From positions 1 through 28,054 of the IMG/VR virus record IMGVR_UViG_3300046468_000079: a stretch of 28,054 bases of DNA. One strand, written 5' to 3'. The position numbers and the translations under genes are program-made. Numbering within the stretch: position 1 is the first letter of the stretch; every line of letters begins with the position of its first letter. Below, piece by piece: positions 1 through 10,300 of the stretch. Below the pieces are notes generated by a model. It was not told the DNA's origin, did no database searches, and was given only the letters and a program-made list of their open reading frames with translations. Source of the DNA: a virus.

Positions 1-509
1 CTTTAGGTAGAAAAACCGACAGTGTATTAACTGGAATTATGAATGGAGCTACAACTCTTGCGAACAACTCATCAGGAACAGGTACTGGTATGAACTTAGG
101 TAAAGCGACATCTATGATGGAACTTTTTAATACTAATGACCTTCCAGATGATAACCAAAGATACTGGGTAGTAGGACCAAAACAATGGTCTGATCTACTA
201 GCATTAGATCAATTCTCTAGAGTAGAATATGTAGGCGAAGGTGAGCTTCCATATGCTGGAGGAATGACTGCAAAAAGATGGTTAGGATTCTTATGGTTTG
301 TACACAGTGGACTAGAAACTTCTGGTTCTACTGATAGACATACTGTGGCTTTCCACAAATCATCACTGGGCTTAGGAATAGGTTCTGATGTTAAAACTGA
401 AGTGAACTACATACCAGAAAAAGTTTCTCACTTAATTACTTCTATGCTAAGCATAGGTGGTACATTGATTGATGACAATGGTATTAGAGTTCAAAAATGT
501 GCAGAGTAA
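1..509 (+). CDS. Major capsid protein, C-terminal part (cut by window edge)
   Basis: The frame is open from base 3 with no stop, so the ATG at 39 is internal and the gene begins before the window. About 169 residues are visible. They carry the pattern I associate with podovirus capsid proteins: a GPKQWSDLLA stretch, a YVGEGELPYAGG loop, a WFVHSGLE strand, an AFHKSSLGLGIG segment, and an ending of the type YIPEKVSHLITSM...GGTLIDDNGI. It would form the HK97-fold icosahedral shell. It is followed at 12 nt by a small virion gene and then by tail genes, the usual order after a capsid gene. Family assignment is from memory of related phages; position and neighbours agree. Confidence 0.8.
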   Translation, partial: LGRKTDSVLTGIMNGATTLANNSSGTGTGMNLGKATSMMELFNTNDLPDDNQRYWVVGPKQWSDLLALDQFSRVEYVGEGELPYAGGMTAKRWLGFLWFVHSGLETSGSTDRHTVAFHKSSLGLGIGSDVKTEVNYIPEKVSHLITSMLSIGGTLIDDNGIRVQKCAE

Positions 510-521
510 TAGGAGGATAAT

Positions 522-770
522 ATGGCTTACTCAACAGACAATCCTGTGAAAAAAATTTCACAGATGGGTCCAAGCAATTCTCTTTGGTATTACACTGATG
601 GAGATGCAATTGGAACAATAGATGACGCAGATTATTTTCTTGCTGATTACGAAAACCTAACTGCTGGTGACATAATTTTTGTTAACAGTGGAGGTGCAAA
701 TGGCGTAGTCGACATTTTAATAGTTTCAGCATCATCTTCTAGTACAGTTACAACTGTATTATTAGCATAA
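522..770 (+). CDS. Small virion-associated protein, possible head decoration
   Basis: This is an 82-residue protein behind a strong ribosome binding site (AGGAGG, 6 nt before the ATG), directly after the capsid gene. The sequence is rich in Ser, Gly, Asp and aromatic residues (WYYTDGDAIG), followed by a beta-rich C-terminus ending in a Ser/Thr/Val run; there is no membrane segment. Similar small proteins sit after the capsid gene in marine podoviruses. The strong ribosome binding site and capsid linkage suggest a high-copy structural protein such as a head decoration or fibre-like component. I cannot name the family, so the function is inferred from position. Confidence 0.6.
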   Translation: MAYSTDNPVKKISQMGPSNSLWYYTDGDAIGTIDDADYFLADYENLTAGDIIFVNSGGANGVVDILIVSASSSSTVTTVLLA

Positions 771-781
771 CGCTAAAACTT

Positions 782-807
782 GTGTGGGCGAGGCAACTCG
801 CCCTCAC
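782..807 (+). terminator. Hairpin after capsid genes, attenuator-like
   Basis: A perfect 7-bp GC-rich stem GGGCGAG/CTCGCCC (786-792 and 797-803) has a GCAA (GNRA-type) loop. It is extended beyond a T-T mismatch by GTG/CAC (782-784 and 805-807). It lies in the 54-nt gap between the small virion gene and tail tubular A. Only a weak T-rich stretch follows, so it may be a partial terminator or an RNA-stability element. T7 places its main terminator just after the capsid gene, a comparable position. Confidence 0.55.
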
Positions 808-824
808 TCTTAATTAAGGAATTT

Positions 825-1424
825 ATGGCAACATCAAAAGTAGATATATGTGCAAGAGCATTAGTAATGATAGGAGCACAACCTATATCTTCTTTTACAG
901 ATGGATCTACAGAAGCTTTAGTTGCTTCAAATGTTTATGAAGATATTTTACAAGCTTCTTTAACAAGACATAGATGGAAATTTGCTACCAATCAAAAACA
1001 ATTATCATTATTATCAACAGCTCCAGTAGGAAGATATGAATATGCTTATCAGCTACCTGCTGATCCTGGAGTATTACAAATTAATACATTAACAGTTAAC
1101 GATTATATTATTCCTTATACAAGATATAAGAATATGATTTATGTTAATACTTATGGTGCAAATCATAATTTAGTATTAGATTATATTTACAGAGTAGAAG
1201 AAGATTATTTTCCAGCTCATTTTAGATTAGCTTTGGAATATGAACTTGCTTCTTTATTTGCAGGTTCAGTTGCTAGAGATGCTGGTATGATAAATCAATT
1301 TAAACAAATGTCTGATAGACAATTTTTAATATCTAAAAATATAGATACAGCAGAAGTAACTACAAGAAAATTAGATACTTCTAGATTTATAAATCTAAGA
1401 AACTCTACGAGAACTGATGTATAA
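825..1424 (+). CDS. Tail tubular protein A (T7 gp11-like adaptor)
   Basis: The protein has 199 residues (T7 gp11 has 196). I chose the ATG at 825 because AAGGA lies 5 nt upstream; the longer reading from a TTG at 780 would translate through the hairpin at 782-807. The N-terminus (KVDICARALVMIGAQPISSF) and the RHRWKFA segment are the hallmark opening of the gp11 family, which forms the ring between portal and nozzle. The rest alternates Tyr-rich strands with helices, as expected. Its stop overlaps the start of tail tubular B by one base (TAATG). It needs the missing upstream portal as partner. Confidence 0.9.
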   Translation: MATSKVDICARALVMIGAQPISSFTDGSTEALVASNVYEDILQASLTRHRWKFATNQKQLSLLSTAPVGRYEYAYQLPADPGVLQINTLTVNDYIIPYTRYKNMIYVNTYGANHNLVLDYIYRVEEDYFPAHFRLALEYELASLFAGSVARDAGMINQFKQMSDRQFLISKNIDTAEVTTRKLDTSRFINLRNSTRTDV

Positions 1425-3634
1425 TGGCAAGAACATTAAAAACTGTATTAACCAATTTTTCTTCTGGAGAGCTTAACCCACTACTAGCTACTAGAATAGA
1501 TACACCTGCTTATACTAATGGTGCTAAGCAATGTAGAAATTTTGCATTATTAGCAGAAGGTGGTTTAATGAGAAGACCAGGTACTTCTTACTTAGCAACA
1601 TTACCTGCTGAATCTAGATTAATTCCATTTGTATTTTCTGATGATGAAATAGCTATTATAGTTTTATCTAATCAAAGAATGGATGTTTATAATATAAATG
1701 GTAGTGCAATAGTTTCTAATTATACAACTAATTGTAATTGGACTACAGCTCAATTGTTTGAATTAAATTTTGCTCAATTTGGTGATACTGTTTTTATTAC
1801 TCACAGAGATAATGAAACTAGAAAAATATTTAGAGATTCGGCAACTTCATTTACAGTTTCAATATTTGCATTTGATGATGACGATTCAGTAACTGTAAGT
1901 GGCGTTAATAAAACAACAAGACCATTTTATAAATACGCAGCTAGTTCAATTAGTGTTAGTTTATCTTCTCATGCAACAGGAACAGGTAGAACTGTAACTG
2001 CAAGTGCTGATGCTTTTACAAGTAATCAAGTTGGAGATTATATAGAGATTAATAAAAAGCAAGGTAAGATAACTGGTTTTACTTCTGCTACAGAAGTTAC
2101 TATAACTATTATTGAAGACATGGTTAATACTGGTCCACATTTTGATTGGGCAGAACAATCTATTTCTACTAAAAGAGGATTTCCACAAGCTGTTACTTTT
2201 CATAGTAATAGACTTTGGTTAGGTGGTTTAAAATCTAGACCTGCTGGTATACTTGCTTCTAGAATATCTGAGTATTTTAATTTTAGTCCTGGATCTGGAG
2301 AAGCTGATGAAGCTATAGATTTAGATATTGCAGGTTCAGAAGTTAATGAAGTTAGACATTTATTATCTGGTAAAGACTTACAAGTATTTACAGATGGTGG
2401 TGAATATTATATTCCAAGAGCAAATGACAATACTATTACTCCTGGTAATGTGTCAGTATTAAGACAAACACCTTATGGTATTAGTAGAACAGCTCCAGTT
2501 ATGTTTGATCAAGCAGCAGGATTTATTCAAAAGAATGGTAAAGCTGTAAGAGAATTTGTTTATTCAGATATTGAAGATGGTTATAAATCAACTTCGGTAT
2601 CAATACTTGCACAACATCTAATTGATAACCCTAAACAAGTAGCTATTATAAAAGGTAACTTTACTAGACCAGAACAATATGCTTTCTTTCTTAATAATGG
2701 AACTACACTACCAGGAACAATGGCTATCTTTCATTCTGTAAGAGATGAAAAAATAGCAGGTTGGAGTCTATGGACAACTAAAGAAAATGATTTGTATCAA
2801 TCAGTAGTTACATTAAATGAATATTTAGTATGTATTGTTAAAAGACAATTAAATGGATCTACAGTATATACACTAGAAAAATTTGGAGATGATGATAGTA
2901 TTACATTAGATATGCAAACAACATCAACAGTTAGTCAAAGAGGAATACCATTAGTACAAGGTGGTAGTCAATCTGGAGCTGTTGTTAAAATAGATGGATT
3001 TACTTCTGATCCACAAATTAACGAAACATTTACTATTGCAGGTAATGCTACTGAATATACTATTCAAGCTGTTACTAATAATGGTGGTGGATCTTATGAT
3101 CTTAACTTAGATAAAAATTTAGCAGCAACTCCAGGAGATAATGCTGTTGTTACAATTGTTAAAGGATATTTTCATTCTGTAAATGGTATCTATACAAATG
3201 AATCTATAAATGCAGTAGAAGGTAATAGCTCATTAGGTGCGTTTACTGTTACTGCTACAGATACTATTACATTAAATTCGCCAAGAGCAACTGGAGTAAA
3301 AATTGGATTTAACTATACACCTATTATTGAAACTATGCCAATAGACAAAGAATTACCAGAAGGTCCATTAACTGGATTACCAAGAAGAATCTCAAGAGCC
3401 ATCATTGATATTAATTCTGCTTTAGATTTGACTGTAAAAGCTGCAGACACAACCTCTAAATCTTTAGTAGTCCAACAAGTTAATTTTACTGGTGGTTCTG
3501 ACTTAACACCTGTAACTGAAAAAAAAGAATTTTTCTTTTTAGGTTATAGTAAAAGTCCAACAGTAACATTATCGCAAGATGATCCGTTACCAATTAAAAT
3601 ATTAGGAATGAGTGTGGAGGTAGTTTTTGCATGA
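1424..3634 (+). CDS. Tail tubular protein B (T7 gp12-like nozzle)
   Basis: At 736 residues it is close to T7 gp12 (794). The N-terminus has the family signature: NFSSGELNPLLATRIDTPAY, then CRNFALLAEGGLMRRPGT. Later come a WLGG segment (TFHSNRLWLGG) and a FTDGGEYYIP stretch typical of the beta-propeller part of nozzle proteins. It forms the tail tip through which DNA leaves. It overlaps the preceding adaptor gene by 1 nt and the next gene by 4 nt (ATGA), which implies translational coupling. Residues ~505-600 look like an inserted beta-rich domain, but I cannot assign it. Confidence 0.92.
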   Translation: MARTLKTVLTNFSSGELNPLLATRIDTPAYTNGAKQCRNFALLAEGGLMRRPGTSYLATLPAESRLIPFVFSDDEIAIIVLSNQRMDVYNINGSAIVSNYTTNCNWTTAQLFELNFAQFGDTVFITHRDNETRKIFRDSATSFTVSIFAFDDDDSVTVSGVNKTTRPFYKYAASSISVSLSSHATGTGRTVTASADAFTSNQVGDYIEINKKQGKITGFTSATEVTITIIEDMVNTGPHFDWAEQSISTKRGFPQAVTFHSNRLWLGGLKSRPAGILASRISEYFNFSPGSGEADEAIDLDIAGSEVNEVRHLLSGKDLQVFTDGGEYYIPRANDNTITPGNVSVLRQTPYGISRTAPVMFDQAAGFIQKNGKAVREFVYSDIEDGYKSTSVSILAQHLIDNPKQVAIIKGNFTRPEQYAFFLNNGTTLPGTMAIFHSVRDEKIAGWSLWTTKENDLYQSVVTLNEYLVCIVKRQLNGSTVYTLEKFGDDDSITLDMQTTSTVSQRGIPLVQGGSQSGAVVKIDGFTSDPQINETFTIAGNATEYTIQAVTNNGGGSYDLNLDKNLAATPGDNAVVTIVKGYFHSVNGIYTNESINAVEGNSSLGAFTVTATDTITLNSPRATGVKIGFNYTPIIETMPIDKELPEGPLTGLPRRISRAIIDINSALDLTVKAADTTSKSLVVQQVNFTGGSDLTPVTEKKEFFFLGYSKSPTVTLSQDDPLPIKILGMSVEVVFA

Positions 3635-4134
3635 GTGCTGATCCTGTAACATTAGCTATTGCTAGTACTGTTGTACAAGCAGTTGGAACTTATTCACAAA
3701 TACAAGCTCAAAAAGCAACTAATAAAGCTATTATAAGAGAATATGAAACTGAAAAAAAATACAATCAGTTAAAAGGATTACAAGATTCTAATGATGTATT
3801 AGAAGAAGCTAGAAGAAAAAGAAAACAAAACTTAGCTATTGTAGCAGGTTCTGGTTACAATGATACAAGTAGAAGTTTTTTATCTACTCAAACTGAAATA
3901 GATAGAATTGCAGCAAAAGATGTAAGCAATATTAAAATTAATACATTGCGTGGTGAGTCTAAAATAGAAACACAAATTTATACAACTAAAGTTATGGGTA
4001 AAGCTCAAGAGTTTGGAGCTTATGCAAGTATAGCAGCATCAGCGTTAAAAACAAAATCTTATGCTGATTCATATAAAGCAAGAGGACAATATGATAATTA
4101 TTATGATCCTCTTGATCCAGGACAAACGGAGTAA
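3631..4134 (+). CDS. Internal virion protein, T7 gp14-like
   Basis: The 167 residues consist of a small hydrophobic N-terminal segment (VTLAIASTVVQAVGTY, ~5-21), a long charged helical/coiled-coil region (~22-110, rich in Lys, Glu, Gln) and a second Ala-rich helix near 128-140. This is the layout of T7 gp14 (196 aa), the ejection protein thought to sit in the outer membrane during DNA entry. It lies in the expected slot between the nozzle gene and two giant internal proteins. The start overlaps the upstream stop as ATGA. The assignment rests on architecture and order rather than on strong motifs. Confidence 0.72.
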   Translation: MSADPVTLAIASTVVQAVGTYSQIQAQKATNKAIIREYETEKKYNQLKGLQDSNDVLEEARRKRKQNLAIVAGSGYNDTSRSFLSTQTEIDRIAAKDVSNIKINTLRGESKIETQIYTTKVMGKAQEFGAYASIAASALKTKSYADSYKARGQYDNYYDPLDPGQTE

Positions 4135-4136
4135 TT

Positions 4137-7100
4137 ATGGCATTAAAACAAGCAAAAAAACAAGTTAATTTAAAATCAAGTGTAGCTGATAATATCGGTA
4201 TTCCAAAATTCCCTACAACAACTATAGCAGCACAAATATCTAAACCTATATCTGAAGCTATAGATGTATTTAGAAAAAAAGCTGAAGCTGATGCTTCTGC
4301 AACTTGGCAATTTAATTTTAATCAACAATCTAGAGATCATTATTTACAATTAAAAGATAAGTTTAAATTTGATCCAGATGGTATGAGAAATGCAATAGAT
4401 AATTATTCTAAAACTACACTTGCAAATACACCAGGAGTTTTTAAAAATGTTGCACAAAATGTATTAGCACAAAAAAATCTAGCTAATATGTCTTATGCTA
4501 CAACTAATTTTAATGCTAGAGAAGATCAAAAAGCATTAGATGGATGGAACTTAACTAAAGATCAAACAATGATTGATGCTGGATCTCATTTAGAAACTAT
4601 AAATATGAATCCAGATTTAAGTGTATTAGATATAAATAGTTTTATTGGTAATGATTTACAAAAAACAATGAATCATAATTATGGTGGTGCAGAAACTACA
4701 TTAGTAAATACTAATAGATATAGTGGTAGTAATCTTAAAAAAGATTTAGATAATGATATTATAGATTTAGAAGCTTTAAGAGTATTTAGTATTATTAAAA
4801 AAAGTGGAGATGTAGAAGGTAACAAATATTTTCTTAATTATGCAATGGGTAAAGATAATTTTCCTGTAACACCAGATAATGTAGATAATCCTATATTTCA
4901 AAAATATGCTAAAGATATTACAGATCCATTTAAAAGATCTCAAATAATAACTAAAGTTAAATCATTATATGATGATTATAATAGTAAAAATATTAATGGA
5001 TTAAAAAGTGCTAAAACAAAATATAATATTGATAGATTACAAGATGCTGGTTCTATATTAGATGTAAACATTTTTGCTAATGGTGCAAACGGAAATGCTA
5101 CTAATTATGTTATAAATAATATGCCAGGTATTTCTGATACTGATTTTCCTAGAGCTGTTGAAATAGTTAATAAAAATATTAATGTTCAAAAATTAGTAAG
5201 CAAAGCTTTAGATTATGAAGTTATTGATAATTTTGAAAATAATGAACAAATGGAATTATTTAAAACTGCTTTACTTAGAAGATACGGAATAAATGATAAA
5301 AATATAACTGATATTGAAAATGAAGATTTAGCAACAGTTATGGAATTATATAAAAATCAAAATATAGAACCAACAGCTGTACTTAAAAAAATTAATAAAA
5401 GTTATAATGTTAATTTTAAAACACCAGGAATGAAAGAAGATTTTTTTGAAAACTATGCTTTACGTAATTTTATAAAATCACAAGATATGTTTCCTTATTT
5501 AACAATTGAAAATGAACATATTTATAATGCAGCAGATAAAATGGGTTTAAGTGCTATGGAATCTCCAGAAGTAATTGCTGAAAAGTTAAATCAAATAGTA
5601 TCTAATCAAGGTACTTTAGAAGAAAATTACAATAAAGTATCTTCTAATATTGATAATAATTTAGATGTTGCAGTTAATAATATGAAGTGGACTATTGAAA
5701 TGCAAGATATAAATACAGATACTTGGTGGCTTAAAAAAATATTTAATAAAAAACAAAATAAATTTAGTCATATGTTTACACCAGAAAGTACAAGTGCTTG
5801 GTATAAAGGTTTAGATATGACACCACAAGTACAACAAGTTTGGTTAAATAATATTAAAACACAATTAGCATATATAAATGGTAATAGTGATATTGATATT
5901 ACAACAGATGAAGGTAAAGAACAATTTTACAAAGCATCTATACAAGCTTTACATTCAATGAATAAACAAGGTTACTCAGCTACTAGATTAAATGGAACTG
6001 GTAAAGTAAGTATGATTAAACATGGTTTTGAAAAAGAAATAGGGTTCACTGGTCAAGGTTTTGATTCTGCATTAATGGCACAAGCAAATTATTTAAAAGA
6101 AAATTTATCTAAAGAAGAACAAATAGAAAGATTTGGTTTTGATCCTGTTGGTCCAAGTGGAAAAGAACAAGAACCAGTAAATATTACAGATGTAATGAAA
6201 AGACTTATAGATGAAAATTATAAAAATTTAATTATAGAACCTACAGGAACTTTTAATAAAGAAGGTAAACCTAATTATCATGCTAAAGTTATATATGATG
6301 ATAAATTAATTTCTTTAACACAAGGAGATAATTATTTTGATCCTACTGGTTTAAGAAGCAATATGTTAGTAGAAGATTTACCAGATTCTAGATCTCAAGT
6401 TATACAAGAAATTGCTACTAAAAGATTTGATTTATTTATGGAAAAAGGTTTAGGTAGATTTATTGATGGCGATTCTGGTACAGAAAAATGGTTACAAAAA
6501 TTTTTTTATGGAATTAGTAAAACAAAAGTAGAAGCTTCTGATTATAGATTTTATCCAGACTTTCCTTTAATAGATGATGTACCTGCTGAAGTAAAACCAT
6601 TTGGTTTTATATTTAAAGCATTAGGTCAAGATATAGATGTTGAGTCTTATTACAATGAAGCTGTAGAAATTAATAATGAAGTTAATGAAATTGTATCTTA
6701 TGATACACAAATTCAAGGTAATAGAAATTTTAACAATAAACAAAAATTAATAGAATCTAGATTTCCTCCACATAAAGCTTCTTTTACAGAAGAAAATGTT
6801 CAAAAAAGTTATATGCAACATGTATATAATAATTATCAAGATACATCTTTACCATTAACATTTAGAACTAATAACTATATGGCAGTTATGAAAACAGATC
6901 AAACTTGGGATGGTGAAATGAAAGATATTACAACAGGTAATCAAGCAGCAATATTTGCTAGTCCTGTAGATTCTATAAGAGCTGGTATAAGAGTTATGAT
7001 TAATAATTCTACTTTAATTAAAAATGAAACTACTAAAAGATATGGTAATAATCCTACAGCAGAACAAATATTAAAAGTTTATGCAGTTGATAGTGAGCCA

Positions 7101-7334
7101 TATTTAAATGCGTTAGAAGATAAAACTAATTTTACTAGAGATACTGCAATTAATTTTTATGATGGAAATCAAATGTATCAATTAATTAAATTTATGATTG
7201 AACACGAAATGGGTTCAGAAGCATTTTATAAATATTATCCACCAACAAATCAATTACTTTTAGATAAAATGATTTTTGAAGGTTATACAAGAGGAATAAA
7301 TTCATATGGTGGTAAATTAGGTAAATTAAATTAA
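4137..7334 (+). CDS. Internal virion protein (gp15-position) with a lysozyme-like C-terminal domain
   Basis: A 1065-residue, mostly helical, Asn/Lys-rich protein in the gp15 position (T7 gp15 is 747 aa). The body is unremarkable. The last ~150 residues (~905-1060) differ: FRTNNYMAVMKTDQTWDGEM, then AAIFASPVDSIRAGIRVMIN, a VYAVDSEPYLNAL segment and a final FMIEHEMGSEAFYKYYP helix. That succession resembles, from memory, the P5-type phage lysozyme domain (NNPGNIR...W.G...F.SP..GIRA...HE.G), with the first motif degenerate. T7 carries its transglycosylase on gp16 instead. The likely role is ejection-channel formation plus local peptidoglycan opening; the enzymatic part is an inference. Confidence 0.75.
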   Translation: MALKQAKKQVNLKSSVADNIGIPKFPTTTIAAQISKPISEAIDVFRKKAEADASATWQFNFNQQSRDHYLQLKDKFKFDPDGMRNAIDNYSKTTLANTPGVFKNVAQNVLAQKNLANMSYATTNFNAREDQKALDGWNLTKDQTMIDAGSHLETINMNPDLSVLDINSFIGNDLQKTMNHNYGGAETTLVNTNRYSGSNLKKDLDNDIIDLEALRVFSIIKKSGDVEGNKYFLNYAMGKDNFPVTPDNVDNPIFQKYAKDITDPFKRSQIITKVKSLYDDYNSKNINGLKSAKTKYNIDRLQDAGSILDVNIFANGANGNATNYVINNMPGISDTDFPRAVEIVNKNINVQKLVSKALDYEVIDNFENNEQMELFKTALLRRYGINDKNITDIENEDLATVMELYKNQNIEPTAVLKKINKSYNVNFKTPGMKEDFFENYALRNFIKSQDMFPYLTIENEHIYNAADKMGLSAMESPEVIAEKLNQIVSNQGTLEENYNKVSSNIDNNLDVAVNNMKWTIEMQDINTDTWWLKKIFNKKQNKFSHMFTPESTSAWYKGLDMTPQVQQVWLNNIKTQLAYINGNSDIDITTDEGKEQFYKASIQALHSMNKQGYSATRLNGTGKVSMIKHGFEKEIGFTGQGFDSALMAQANYLKENLSKEEQIERFGFDPVGPSGKEQEPVNITDVMKRLIDENYKNLIIEPTGTFNKEGKPNYHAKVIYDDKLISLTQGDNYFDPTGLRSNMLVEDLPDSRSQVIQEIATKRFDLFMEKGLGRFIDGDSGTEKWLQKFFYGISKTKVEASDYRFYPDFPLIDDVPAEVKPFGFIFKALGQDIDVESYYNEAVEINNEVNEIVSYDTQIQGNRNFNNKQKLIESRFPPHKASFTEENVQKSYMQHVYNNYQDTSLPLTFRTNNYMAVMKTDQTWDGEMKDITTGNQAAIFASPVDSIRAGIRVMINNSTLIKNETTKRYGNNPTAEQILKVYAVDSEPYLNALEDKTNFTRDTAINFYDGNQMYQLIKFMIEHEMGSEAFYKYYPPTNQLLLDKMIFEGYTRGINSYGGKLGKLN

Positions 7335-10300
7335 TGACAGCTTTTCCGTTTAAGCCTTCTGATGCAGAAAGTTTAAAGCAACAAAGAAATACTCCTATAG
7401 AGTATAGTCCTTATGCAGATTTTCAACAAGGTTTTGCTTCTGAAAATTTAACATCAATGGCTGTTGATTATCTTGTTAATTATCAAGATTTTGTACCAGA
7501 TGAAAATTATAATCCTAAGAATGATCCACAATTAAAAAACTATGAAGATTTTTATGATCAGTTTATGTTTAGTAAAAGTGCTGCAGAATCTACAGCTATT
7601 ATACAAAAATTAAATACACAAGCTGAACAAAATTATGCAAGTCCTTGGTATCATATAGGTAAAATTACTGGAGCATTTTTAGATCCTTCAAGTTTATTAT
7701 TAGCAACTAAAGCAGGGCAAAGTGCGAAAGTATTTGGTACAGCTTTTACTGCTGAAGAAATAGCAAAACAAAATATAGATCCAACAAGACCAGATGATTA
7801 TGTTCCTTGGATTGTTGCTGGTGGTTATGGATTACCATATATTATAAATAAAATGGGCAAAGGTACTATAGGTGGATCTACACAACAAAAGATTATAGAT
7901 GCAGATAAATCTTTTCATGCACCACCTAAAACTATGACTCAAGAAATATATGAAGATGGTAAATTTATTAATCCTAATGAAAGACCTCCAACACCTGGTA
8001 ATGTAGGTGCAGCAGCTAATGAACAAAAAGTAAAACCAACTCCTAGTCAAGAATTTCAAGGTGAAAGATTTGTTAAAAGTAATTTAGGTATATTTGGTGA
8101 AGATGGTCCTTGGACTAATGTATTTAGAGTTACTAAAGCTGTATCTAAAAATGCAAGAACTATGATTGCAGATATATTAGATACACCATTACTTAAATTA
8201 AAAAACACTAAAGAGTATGGTTTTAAATCAACAGATCCATCTATTGAACTACAACTTAGAATGAGAGAAGTAGGATCTATAGAAGCTATGAAAGATATTA
8301 AAGAACAATACATGAAATATATTGCTAGAGTACAAGATGCACATCCTAAAACAGAATTAGGAATTAATATGCACAACATAATGAATAGTCAAATGTCTTT
8401 AGCTCAATTTAGTAGAGAAGTTACATTAACAAGATTAAAAGGTATGCAGAATGATATTCCAGAAATAGCACAAGCTGCAAGAATTACACAAGATAAAGTA
8501 TATGGACCAATAGGTAAAGAAATGCAAGAACTTGGTATTCGTAAATTACCAATTGAAAGAGAATTAAATTTTTGGAAAGGTACTATGGACACAATGAAAA
8601 AGAAAGGTGAAACTTCTAAATCATTTAAGTCTAAAGTAGATGGTACTACATCACAATATTCTGCAACAGAAATCAAAAATAAAATTGCTAAGTTAGAAGA
8701 ACGCTTAAAAGCGTCAGATGGTTTAATAAAAGATTATGTTAATATAATTTATAATAAAACCAATATAGATAAAAACAAAGAATTGTTTAAAAATATAATT
8801 AGAGAAGATCTAATTAAAAGAGGAAAGTATATTAATGAAAAAAAATTAAATACTTTAGTAGATGATCTAGCAGGACATTTTCCATTTCAAAGATTTGAAA
8901 AAACAAAATATACTGATGATATTAAAGATCTTATATTTGAAAGATATGCTTTTAATAGACCTAGATATGCTAGAGCTACAAGAGCTAGAGAGTTAAACCT
9001 TCTACCAGAAACACAAGTTAAATTATTAGAAAATGATTTTATGGTTAGTGATATTTTTTCACTAATGAAAACATATTACAGACAAGTAACTCCAGACATT
9101 TTATTTACTAAAAAATACGGAGATCCAAATGGTCTAGGATATAAATACATAGATGAAGCTCAATCAATGACGTTTCCTGGATTATATCAAGTAGCTGAAG
9201 AATATAACATTAAGGCATTTAAGGCAAAAACTAAGGCACAAAAAGCTAAAATTATGGCAGAGAGAAACAAAGTTCTAGAAGATCTAGAAGCTGGTATTGA
9301 GCTGGTTAGAGGTACATATGGATTACCTGCTGATCCTCATGCTTGGACATCTAGAGCTATGAGAACAATGAAACACTATAATGCTTTAACAATGCTTACT
9401 GGTTTTTTTGCAGCAGTAGCTGATGTACCAAGAACTATTATGACATCTGGTATTCAAAGAGGTTTTAAAACTCAATTTGAAATGTGGGCAGATATGCTGT
9501 CTAATAAAAAATTCGGTATCTTCAAAGCAGGTAAAAAAGAAGCTCAGTCTTTTGCAGAAGCAGTAGATATGGTTACAGGACAAAGAGCTATGTTATTTTC
9601 TGATATTGGAGATATGTTTGGTATGTCTTCTAAAGTAGAAGGTATGATGGGTAAAGCAGCCAACTTTAATTTTATGTATATTAACATGATGTCTAGATGG
9701 ACAGAATTTATGAAAAGTGCAGCATCTGTTACTATTGGTTCTAGAATCTTAGAAGACTCTGTTAAATGGAGTAAAGGTACTTTATCAGATAAATTTAAAA
9801 CTAAGTTAGCAGCTTCTGGTATTGATGAAGAAGTAGCAAAAAGAATTGCTAAAATGTATGAAGAACATGGAACTAAAACTGTACACAATAGAATGGCTAA
9901 TTCAGTAGAATGGACTGATGATTTAGCTAAACAAAGATTTGGTGCAGCGTTAAATAAAGATATTAACATTACAATTGTAACGCCAGGCAAAGGAGATACA
10001 CCTTTGTTTATGAACTATGAACTTGCTAGTACTATTGTACAGTTTAAAAAATTTGCAATGGCTTCTACACAAAGAATGTTAATGAGAGGTATGCAAGAAA
10101 AAGATATGGATTTTTTATTTGGTTCTATGTTGTTAATGGGATCTGGTATGTTAGTAGATGCAGTTTACAGTGAGTTTAGATTTAACAAAGATTATTCTAA
10201 AAAATCTTTAACTGCAAAACTATTAGCAGCGTTTGACAGATCTGGATTAGGTGGAATATTTGTAGATGTTAATAGATCTATAGAAGCTCTTACAGATAAT

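Noticed and set aside
780-824. Longer tail tubular A reading from a TTG at 780
   Set aside because: It would translate through the hairpin at 782-807, has no ribosome site, and the family's normal N-terminus begins at the ATG at 825.
9544-9990. 148-aa open frame on the - strand inside the gp16-position gene
   Set aside because: Composition follows from the antisense of an AT-rich helical gene; no motif or start signal.
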